DNA of 13,954 bases from Sphingobacterium sp. UBA6711 (GTDB taxonomy: Bacteria > Bacteroidota > Bacteroidia > Sphingobacteriales > Sphingobacteriaceae): positions 2,613-16,566 of the forward strand of contig DKIT01000099.1 of assembly GCA_002454415.1 (NCBI GenBank). Reading direction: 5' to 3'. Made by a program: the position numbers and the translations under genes. Within the stretch, counting starts at the first letter, position 1. Each line of letters opens with the position of its first letter. Positions 7,472-13,954 of this stretch are shown here, piece after piece. A model generated the notes under the pieces. The model saw only the letters and a program-made list of their open reading frames with translations. It did not search any database and was not told the DNA's origin.

Positions 7472-8101
7472 TTATTTCTTTTGTAATTCGTGAACATACA
7501 TAACAACTTTCCATCTCTCTTCTGGAGATAATTGAGATGCATGCGATCCCATGGAGTTATGTCCATAATAAATCGTATGGTAAATTTTACCATCTGTCAA
7601 GTCAGCCATCAATCCACCTCTTGAAGAGTTCGCCGCATCTGTTCTGTGATAAGATGGTGGCGGCGGAAAATTCTCCAATTGACGAGTACCTCTTGAATCA
7701 GATACATTTCGATCTTTCGTAATAGGACCGTCACCTTTACCTTCCACCCCATGACAAACAGAGCAATAAGTAGTGAACAATGCTTTACCCTTTTCAAGAT
7801 TCTCGGCATTTACAACCAAGGGACTTTTAACTTCGCGTCCTGCACGCTCATAATCCTCTAAAGTATTGGCATACTCAAAACGAGTGAATCCAATAGGATC
7901 AGTACCTTTAGGAGGTGTTTGTGCTGTTTTTCCATCAGCAAAATTCGCATTAGGTTGATCCGGGTTAAAAGCAAGTGGATCGTACATGTTACGAGAAAAC
8001 TCTAAACCTGTACTACGAGTTGTTTTGTCACCACAAGAAGAAACAAGTGCTGTCAATGCCACAGCTGCGCATACAGTTCCAAGTAAATTCTTCTTATTCA
8101 T
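7472..8101 (-). CDS. actE: Alternative complex III monoheme cytochrome c lipoprotein ActE
   Basis: A periplasmic, membrane-anchored cytochrome c subunit of alternative complex III that can carry electrons toward the oxidase. From the ATG at 8101 it has 209 residues. MNKKNLLGTVCAAVALTALV is followed by SSC, a lipoprotein signal with the lipobox VSSC and the lipidated Cys at 23. One heme-binding CSVCH lies at 113-117, and M184 in the NSMGSH segment is the likely distal Met ligand. The start lies inside actD, overlapping its last 8 bases. In-frame ATGs at 8110 and 8143 exist, but the 8101 start gives the cleanest signal peptide. Confidence 0.94.
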   Translation of the reverse strand: MNKKNLLGTVCAAVALTALVSSCGDKTTRSTGLEFSRNMYDPLAFNPDQPNANFADGKTAQTPPKGTDPIGFTRFEYANTLEDYERAGREVKSPLVVNAENLEKGKALFTTYCSVCHGVEGKGDGPITKDRNVSDSRGTRQLENFPPPPSYHRTDAANSSRGGLMADLTDGKIYHTIYYGHNSMGSHASQLSPEERWKVVMYVHELQKK

Positions 8102-8630
8102 AGCTAACATATTTTCTTTCATTGTACTTAACTTCAACAGCACCAGCTTCTTTTAATAAGTTATCAATCAAAGCGTGATCTGTATTTTCTTTGGCATCTA
8201 CTGCAAGGATGAAACGGTCATCTGTTGCTCTCAAGTCCATTACACGAGGTGCACGTCCCGGAAACAAGTGGTTACGGAAGAAAAACGTAGCAACCATACC
8301 CAATGCACACAACAAGATGGTCACCTCAAATGTCACAGGAACAAAGTTTGGCATACCAAAAGATGGTTTACCACCGATATTCATCGGCCAGTCATATGCC
8401 ATTGTATAATACAACAAACTAAAACCTAATGTCGTTCCTAATGCTCCAAAGCAAAATGCTGCGATAGGCAAGCGAGAAGGTTTCACACCTAACTTTGCCT
8501 CGATGCCGTGGATAGGCATCGGAGTAAAGCAGTCATAAATACTTATATTGTTTGCTTGCAATTTGTCGATCCCATGCATCATGTCATCCGGATCCGCAAA
8601 ACTACCTAATATATATTTTGTATTGCTCAT
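8094..8630 (-). CDS. actD: Alternative complex III subunit ActD (DUF3341)
   Basis: A 178-residue protein of the DUF3341/ActD family with two helices, at about 54-76 and 97-117. Between them is a periplasmic-type loop ending GMPNFVPVTFE, a signature of the family. The soluble N-terminal part (MSNTKYILGSFADPDDMM) and the C-terminal part (LRATDDRFILAVDAKE) flank the helices and likely face the cytoplasm. ActD has no cofactor motif; its role in alternative complex III is structural, at the edge of the ActC/ActF core. It starts 6 bases after the actC stop and its 3' end overlaps the actE start by 8 bases, consistent with coupled translation. Confidence 0.93.
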   Translation of the reverse strand: MSNTKYILGSFADPDDMMHGIDKLQANNISIYDCFTPMPIHGIEAKLGVKPSRLPIAAFCFGALGTTLGFSLLYYTMAYDWPMNIGGKPSFGMPNFVPVTFEVTILLCALGMVATFFFRNHLFPGRAPRVMDLRATDDRFILAVDAKENTDHALIDNLLKEAGAVEVKYNERKYVSYE

Positions 8631-8636
8631 TGCTGA

Positions 8637-10121
8637 TTATTTTCTAACTGATAATTCCTTAATCTCTTCTTCTGTCACTGAATCATATTTCTCCAATGAT
8701 TCTTGGAAGTACTCAACTTGCTCTGCAGGGAATGCACCTTGTTGAGCCAATTTAGTTTTATGTTGTAATGAAGATGATTTCAACAACAATTTCACTTCGG
8801 CGATAGCGATACCTGGCAAGAAACGTAAGAACAATAAGAATAACGTGAAGAATAGTCCAATTGAACCTACAAAGATACCTACGTCTGTCCAAGTTGGGTA
8901 GAACATTGCCCAAGATGAAGGCAAGTAATCACGGTGCAATGAAGTCACGATAATTACAAAACGCTCAAACCACATACCGATGTTTACAACAATCGATAAG
9001 ATCCATGAAATAGGAATACTTGTACGGATTTTTTTGAACCAGAATAACTGTGGAGAAATTACGTTACAAGTCATCATTGACCAGTAAGCCCAAGCATATG
9101 GACCCAACATACGGTTCTCGAAAGCATACATTTCGTATTCTGAGCGCGAGTACATGGCGATGAATAACTCTGTTAAGTAAGCCACACCTACGATAGAACC
9201 AGTTGTCATGATGATAATATTCATCGACTCAATGTGGAACATCGTGATGTAGTTTTCAAAGTTCATTACTTTACGTAAGATCAACAATAAAGTCTGTACC
9301 ATCGCGAAACCAGAGAAGATCGCACCTGCCACGAAATATGGCGGGAAGATCGTCGTGTGCCATCCAGGGATCACCGAAGTTGCAAAGTCCATGGATACGA
9401 TGGTGTGTACAGAAAGTACCAGTGGAGTTGAAATACCTGCCAAGATCAATGACACGATTTCAAAACGTTGCCAAGTCTTCACAGAACCATTCCAACCGAA
9501 TGATAAAATTGAATAAATACGTTGTTTTAATCCAGTAGCACGGTCACGGATTGACGCAATATCAGGCAACAAACCACAGTACCAGAATACCAAGGAAACT
9601 GTAAAGTAAGTTGAGATCGCGAATGCATCCCATACCAAAGGAGAGTTGAAGTTTACCCAAAGTGATCCAAATTGATTTGGAAGTGGGAAAATCCAATAAG
9701 CCAACCAAGGACGTCCCATGTGAGCCACAACGTATGTAGCCGCACAGATTACCGCAAAGATCGTCATCGCCTCTGCAGAACGGTTGATTGAATTACGCCA
9801 GTTTTGGCGGAAGATTAATAATACAGCTGAAATCAACGTACCCGCGTGACCGATACCTACCCACCATACGAAGTCGGTGATATCCCAAGCCCAGCCTACA
9901 GTTTTATTCAGACCCCAAGCGCCGATACCTGTCCAAAAGGTATAACTAACGCTAACTACCCATAATAAAGCACCCAATACAGCAACGGTAAAACCAATCC
10001 ACCATGCTTTATTTGGTTTATTTTCAACCGGTAGTAAGATATCATCCGTAATTTTTGCATACGTGATGTCCTTACCGGTCATTAATGGTTCTCTTAATAT
10101 TGATTCGTTATGCGATGACAT
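8637..10121 (-). CDS. actC: Alternative complex III quinol-site membrane subunit ActC (NrfD/PsrC-like)
   Basis: A 494-residue polytopic protein with about ten helices, the NrfD-like subunit that binds and oxidises menaquinol in alternative complex III and hands electrons to the ActB Fe-S clusters. Polar residues in family-conserved segments include H92 in VWWVGIGHAGTLISA, H134 and R137 in AHMGRPW, D165 in SPLVWDAF, H239 and D245 in LSVHTIVSMDFA, and H255 in IPGWHTTIFPPYF. MWFERFVI also matches the family. A hydrophilic C-terminal tail of about 65 residues rich in Glu and Lys extends into the cytoplasm. Which residues directly contact quinol is not shown by sequence. It begins 29 bases after actB and is followed by actD after 6 bases. 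Confidence 0.95.
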   Translation of the reverse strand: MSSHNESILREPLMTGKDITYAKITDDILLPVENKPNKAWWIGFTVAVLGALLWVVSVSYTFWTGIGAWGLNKTVGWAWDITDFVWWVGIGHAGTLISAVLLIFRQNWRNSINRSAEAMTIFAVICAATYVVAHMGRPWLAYWIFPLPNQFGSLWVNFNSPLVWDAFAISTYFTVSLVFWYCGLLPDIASIRDRATGLKQRIYSILSFGWNGSVKTWQRFEIVSLILAGISTPLVLSVHTIVSMDFATSVIPGWHTTIFPPYFVAGAIFSGFAMVQTLLLILRKVMNFENYITMFHIESMNIIIMTTGSIVGVAYLTELFIAMYSRSEYEMYAFENRMLGPYAWAYWSMMTCNVISPQLFWFKKIRTSIPISWILSIVVNIGMWFERFVIIVTSLHRDYLPSSWAMFYPTWTDVGIFVGSIGLFFTLFLLFLRFLPGIAIAEVKLLLKSSSLQHKTKLAQQGAFPAEQVEYFQESLEKYDSVTEEEIKELSVRK

Positions 10122-10129
10122 AGTATTTT

Positions 10130-10140
10130 TATTTCAAATA
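10130..10140. repeat. Palindromic 11-mer TATTTCAAATA in the actB-actC spacer
   Basis: A perfect 5-bp inverted repeat around one base. The same 11-mer occurs in the actA-actB spacer. The function is unknown and chance is plausible in AT-rich DNA. Confidence 0.2.
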
Positions 10141-10150
10141 TTGTACAAGA

Positions 10151-13100
10151 TTACGCCTCAAAAGTGTTTCTAACTTTTGTCATATAACCGATACCCGGTT
10201 GAACATTGATTTCCTCAAGTACGTAATAAACACGCTCATTGCGCAATGCTTTGGATACTTCTGATTCTGGATCGTTAGCATCACCAAAGATGATCGCATT
10301 TGCCGAACATGCTTGCTGACAAGCCATTTGGATATCGCCATCTTTCACTTTGCGATTCTCAATCTTCGCCTGCAATTTACCTCCTTGAATACGTTGGATA
10401 CACATTGAACATTTTTCCATTACCCCACGTGAACGAGTTACTACATCTGGATTCAATACCAATTGTGTAAATTCATTGTTCAAGTAATTGTCAAAACGTG
10501 AATCATTCCAGTAGGCGAACCAGTTGAAACGACGTACTTTGAATGGACAGTTGTTCGCACAGTAACGGGTACCAAAACAACGGTTATATGCCATGTGGTT
10601 CAAACCTTCTGAAGAGTGTACAGTAGCCAATACTGGACAAACCGTCTCACAAGGAGCATGTCCACAGTGTTGACACAACATCGGTTGGTGAACAACAGTG
10701 ATATCTTCGAAATCTAAATCAGCCGAAGCTTTCGCAATTTCTTTCTCTTTTGTCAGATCTTGGTCTTTTCCTTCGATTGTATAATAACGGTCAATACGTA
10801 ACCAGTGCATCTCACGACGACGACGAACCTCATCACGACCTACAACAGGAATATTATTTTCAACGTTACAAGCAACGATACAGGCACCACAACCTGTACA
10901 TGCGTTCAAGTCGATCGCCATCACCCATTTGTGGCCAGGCTGCTCATATTTATTCCACAAATCGTATGTTTTGTGATTATCTGTAAAGCGTCCAGCCTCA
11001 GAGTTAGGATCTTTCAAATATTTCGCAAATGTCGTCTCGCGGATCACGTTACGACCTTCGATGGTGTGGTGTGTTTGTGTTTGTGCCAATTGGTAAGTTC
11101 CGCCAGCTTTCGCTACAGTCGCCTTAGCAACACCTTGTACCGTACCATTGATGATAGAAGCAAAAGGGAATGCATTTTTACCAACTTCATTTCCTGCTTT
11201 ACCAACTTTTGTACGTCCGTAACCTACAGCAACTGAAACTGTTCCTTGTGCTTGACCTGGTTGTTGTACAACCGGCAATTCCAATTCAACGCCATTTGCT
11301 TTAACAGTCACTTTACCGTCTTCACCCAATCCTAACTTCTCAGCGTCTTTCGGGTTAAGCGCAGCATAGTTATCCCAAGTTACCTTAGAAACTGGATCAG
11401 GCAACTCTTGCAAGTAAGCATTGTTAGCATAACGACCATCACGAAGAGCTGAAGACTCATAAAGTTTCAACTCAAACTCGCCTGTGATCGCTTTGCTTGA
11501 TGCCTCAATCGCTGACGCCGCCGCAGCTGCGTTTCCTGTGAATGCAGGAGCCGTTGCCGCTTTAGCACCTTTATATTCAAAACCAGATTGCAATACAGCA
11601 TCCCAGTTTTTCGTAGAACCCGCTAAGATTTGTGTAGACCACAAGTTCTTAACAAAGTTGTACATATCTGTGTTATTTCCTGCCCAAGTCAATAAGCTTT
11701 GCTCAACTTGACGTGTTTTGAAAACAGGGTTTATTGTTGGCTGAACGATAGAATACAAACCTTCTTTCGGATTCGCATCACCCCAAGACTCCAAGAAAGT
11801 ACTTGCAGGAGCGATAGCTGTCAACTCAGAAGCTGTTTCGTCAGCACGTTGCGAGAACGACAAAGTGAAAGGAACTTGTTTCAACGCCGCTTTGACATCG
11901 TCCGCTTTGAAATAGTCATATACAGGGTTGCTATTCAAGAAGAATGCAACACCCACTTGACCTGATTTCGCTGCAGCTAAGAAAGCTTGGAATGAAGAAT
12001 CAGAACCCTGATATTGTTTAGAATAATTATCTAAATCGATGATCGTACCATAAGCACCTAATGCAACGTTGATTGCATTGACCAATACCTGCACATTGAC
12101 ATCGTTAGAACCAGCAACAACTACAGCTGCGCCTTTGCTGTTCACCAATTCTTTCGCTGCTAAAGCAACACCTTTTTGTGCTTTTTTGTTTGCAGTAGCT
12201 CCAGCCAAAGATTGACCAGTAACGGCATTATATAAAGCGATCAAGGTAGCCCCCTCTTCCGAAGGTTTGATAGCGATACGCGCATCAGCATTTGTACCCG
12301 TCATGGAAAGACCAGATTCAAATTGGACGTGACGTGACATTTTTCCATTTTTCAATGATTTATAGTCACGGTTTTTAGCGTATTGTTGTGTATGCTCTTC
12401 ACCTGCTAACCAAGTTCCTAAGAAATCAGCAGCAACAGAAACGATCACATTTGCTTTTTCAAAATTGTATGAAGGAACTACTGCCTTACCGAAAGAAGCT
12501 TTATTTGCTTCAATAATACCGCTGTAAGATACAGCATCGTATTGTACGTGGTTAACTGTAGGGAATTTCGTTGCGAATGCAGCGATAGCTGCCAACGTTG
12601 AAGGACTGTTTACAGTAGAAGAAACGATCGTAATTTGTTTACCAGATGATGAAGCAGCATTTAATGCCTTAACAACTTCCCCATCCAATTTTGACCATTC
12701 AACATCTTGACCTTTCAATTGTGCTTGCTTCAATTTGGACTCATCATATAAATCCAATACAGAAGCAGCAGTTGTTGAATCCAAACCTTGGTTCAAACCA
12801 ATCGCATTCGGGTTAGGTTCAACATTGATAGGGCGACCTTCACGCGTTTTAACCAAGATACTCTGACCATTGAATGTCGAAGCATAGTAGTTAGGGATAC
12901 CTGGAGTTACCTCTTCAGGCTTAATCAAATAAGGAACTGCCTTATGCACAGGAGTACGGTTACAAGCCGCTAAAGAAACAGCACCCAAACCAAATCCTAA
13001 TGCCTTCAAGAAGTCACGGCGAGGAGTTTTTGTACTCAAGCCAGCTTCATTTAATACATCTTCTACAGGAATAGATTCGGCAAACTCACCCTTGCTTCCT

Positions 13101-13165
13101 TCAACGAAAGCAGGAGTTTGATTTAACTCTTCCAAACCTTTCCAATATTTTTTATTGCTATCCAT
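10151..13165 (-). CDS. actB: Alternative complex III subunit ActB (molybdopterin-oxidoreductase-like plus Fe-S domain)
   Basis: A 1004-residue periplasmic subunit that wires ActC to the heme subunits. A twin-arginine signal is present at TPRRDFLKALGFG (R49-R50), followed by the lipobox-like LAAC with Cys68. Residues about 70-740 resemble the catalytic subunit of molybdopterin oxidoreductases. However, the N-terminal Fe-S cysteine motif of those enzymes is absent, as in other ActB proteins, which bind no Mo cofactor. The C-terminal ferredoxin-like domain carries four cluster motifs: C756-C759-C762-C766; C831-C834-C839-C843; C863, C869 and C873; and C919-C922 with C949-C953. The third motif reads CFGTRYC, with Thr where a fourth Cys would be, indicating three [4Fe-4S] and one [3Fe-4S] cluster. 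The spacer from actA is 37 bases. Confidence 0.96.
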   Translation of the reverse strand: MDSNKKYWKGLEELNQTPAFVEGSKGEFAESIPVEDVLNEAGLSTKTPRRDFLKALGFGLGAVSLAACNRTPVHKAVPYLIKPEEVTPGIPNYYASTFNGQSILVKTREGRPINVEPNPNAIGLNQGLDSTTAASVLDLYDESKLKQAQLKGQDVEWSKLDGEVVKALNAASSSGKQITIVSSTVNSPSTLAAIAAFATKFPTVNHVQYDAVSYSGIIEANKASFGKAVVPSYNFEKANVIVSVAADFLGTWLAGEEHTQQYAKNRDYKSLKNGKMSRHVQFESGLSMTGTNADARIAIKPSEEGATLIALYNAVTGQSLAGATANKKAQKGVALAAKELVNSKGAAVVVAGSNDVNVQVLVNAINVALGAYGTIIDLDNYSKQYQGSDSSFQAFLAAAKSGQVGVAFFLNSNPVYDYFKADDVKAALKQVPFTLSFSQRADETASELTAIAPASTFLESWGDANPKEGLYSIVQPTINPVFKTRQVEQSLLTWAGNNTDMYNFVKNLWSTQILAGSTKNWDAVLQSGFEYKGAKAATAPAFTGNAAAAASAIEASSKAITGEFELKLYESSALRDGRYANNAYLQELPDPVSKVTWDNYAALNPKDAEKLGLGEDGKVTVKANGVELELPVVQQPGQAQGTVSVAVGYGRTKVGKAGNEVGKNAFPFASIINGTVQGVAKATVAKAGGTYQLAQTQTHHTIEGRNVIRETTFAKYLKDPNSEAGRFTDNHKTYDLWNKYEQPGHKWVMAIDLNACTGCGACIVACNVENNIPVVGRDEVRRRREMHWLRIDRYYTIEGKDQDLTKEKEIAKASADLDFEDITVVHQPMLCQHCGHAPCETVCPVLATVHSSEGLNHMAYNRCFGTRYCANNCPFKVRRFNWFAYWNDSRFDNYLNNEFTQLVLNPDVVTRSRGVMEKCSMCIQRIQGGKLQAKIENRKVKDGDIQMACQQACSANAIIFGDANDPESEVSKALRNERVYYVLEEINVQPGIGYMTKVRNTFEA

Positions 13166-13187
13166 TTAAGCTGTATATAAGATTGCG

Positions 13188-13198
13188 TATTTCAAATA
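13188..13198. repeat. Palindromic 11-mer TATTTCAAATA in the actA-actB spacer
   Basis: Identical to the 11-mer before actC and likewise placed upstream of a start codon, but farther from it (about 22 bases, against about 8 before actC). Confidence 0.2.
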
Positions 13199-13202
13199 AT
13201 TA

Positions 13203-13954
13203 TTAATAGTGACATTTACCACACTCAAGACCACCGATCATGGCTGCAGTCATTTTCTCACCTTTCTTAATTCTTTCGTGTGCTTTAATCAAATCTTCGT
13301 AGTATTTATTATCCGATTTGATATCCGTCTTTTTATGACAATCCACACACCATTTCATCGTTAACGGAGAGTATTGATACACTTCCTCCATATTTTGGAT
13401 CGGACCGTGACAAGTTTGACACTCAACTCCAGCTACCACAACGTGTTGTGAGTGGTTGAAGTACGCAAAGTCAGGTAAATTATGGATACGAACCCATTGA
13501 ATTGGCTTAGGGTTATTACCATAAGTACGTGTTTCAGGATCCCAATCCAATGCACGATAGATTTTAGCAATTTCTGGAGAAATCTCACCATCATAATGCT
13601 CTGATGCCGTAATTGTATTGTGACAGTTCATACATACATTGGCCGATGGAATTGACGCATTCTTAGATTTAAATGCTCCACCGTGACAGTATTGACACTC
13701 AATTTTGTTAACACCAGCGTGGATTTGGTGTGAGAACTTAATTGGCTGAACTGGCTTGTACCCTTCGTGAACACCAACGTTCCACATGGTTTTCCAACCA
13801 CCTACAGCTAATAAAGCCACCAACATCAAGACTGTGAATCCAACCAGTTTTTTGTTTTTAACGAATGCTTTCGCAAACTTCACAAAACGTTGGCTATCTT
13901 CAGGCTCTTCTTGTGCCGCAATAGCTTCTTGATTTTTAGCAATGACATTTTCTG
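13203..13954 (-). CDS. actA: Alternative complex III multiheme cytochrome c subunit ActA (C-terminal part; 5' end outside window)
   Basis: The reading frame stays open to the right edge, so this is the 3' part of a longer gene. An apparent start at 13883 is a GTG inside the frame (...SQRFVKFAKAF), not a convincing start. About 23 more in-frame codons upstream encode a Glu/Ala/Gln-rich linker. After a basic stretch, one helix (LVGFTVLMLVALLAVGG) is followed by a periplasmic domain with five CxxCH heme motifs: CQYCH, CMNCH, CQTCH, CVDCH and the C-terminal CGKCH. Extra histidines in FSHQIH and FNHSQH are likely distal ligands. This pentaheme domain is the hallmark of ActA. In other Bacteroidota a monoheme cytochrome c domain is joined upstream, and the linker seen here fits that design. 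Confidence 0.93.
   Translation of the reverse strand, partial: ENVIAKNQEAIAAQEEPEDSQRFVKFAKAFVKNKKLVGFTVLMLVALLAVGGWKTMWNVGVHEGYKPVQPIKFSHQIHAGVNKIECQYCHGGAFKSKNASIPSANVCMNCHNTITASEHYDGEISPEIAKIYRALDWDPETRTYGNNPKPIQWVRIHNLPDFAYFNHSQHVVVAGVECQTCHGPIQNMEEVYQYSPLTMKWCVDCHKKTDIKSDNKYYEDLIKAHERIKKGEKMTAAMIGGLECGKCHY

Noticed and set aside
7609..7809. 66-codon minus-strand ORF inside actE
   Set aside because: It is an alternative frame over the heme domain of actE with no independent start signal.
10805..11236. 143-codon plus-strand ORF
   Set aside because: It lies wholly antisense to actB, its translation is Thr/Cys/Arg-rich without domain character, and actB is certain in this region.
10151..13165. 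ActB as an active molybdenum enzyme such as a formate dehydrogenase or polysulfide reductase
   Set aside because: The N-terminal Fe-S motif of those enzymes is missing, and the fused Fe-S domain with the actA-F context identifies alternative complex III.
1..13954. Mobile element, CRISPR, phage or defence genes
   Set aside because: I saw no transposase, recombinase, terminal repeats, spaced direct repeats or foreign-looking codon use; every long frame is a respiratory gene.

Overview
The window is one uninterrupted minus-strand block from the respiratory chain of a Bacteroidota bacterium, most likely Sphingobacteriaceae (Sphingobacterium or Pedobacter-like). This rests on the gene order (actABCDEF, then cytochrome oxidase genes with ctaA and ctaB set among them), on protein character, on AT-rich spacers, and on start codons that mostly lack Shine-Dalgarno sequences. 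No database search could be run, so the genus is an inference.

Reading in the direction of transcription (high to low coordinates): the C-terminal pentaheme part of actA (cut by the right edge), actB (molybdopterin-oxidoreductase-like and Fe-S protein), actC (NrfD-like quinol-site membrane subunit), actD (DUF3341), actE (monoheme cytochrome c lipoprotein) and actF (second NrfD-like membrane subunit). Together these make alternative complex III, a quinol:cytochrome c oxidoreductase that replaces the bc1 complex. Next come coxB and coxA (CuA subunit II and catalytic subunit I of an A-type heme-copper oxidase), ctaA (heme A synthase), ctaB (heme O synthase), a complete five-helix subunit III-family protein, and the start of a second subunit III-family gene cut by the left edge.

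The genes work as one electron path: menaquinol is oxidised at ActC, electrons pass through the ActB Fe-S clusters and the ActA/ActE hemes to CuA in CoxB, and then to heme a and heme a3/CuB in CoxA, where O2 is reduced. CtaB and CtaA convert heme B to heme O and then heme A for CoxA. Co-location fits the ACIII-aa3 supercomplex known from Flavobacterium.

Spacers are short (about 80 nt at most) and several genes overlap, so the block is probably one operon whose promoter lies right of the window. No tRNA, rRNA, mobile element, CRISPR array or long non-coding stretch is visible. Several computed start sites look too far upstream, and corrected starts are given for coxA, coxB, ctaA, ctaB and actE. 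The main oddities are an Asn in place of the first heme-ligand His of CtaA, a Lys in the CuA loop of CoxB, an 18-codon hydrophobic ORF between ctaA and ctaB, and a hairpin with an alternative pairing in front of ctaA. I see no new multi-gene system here.
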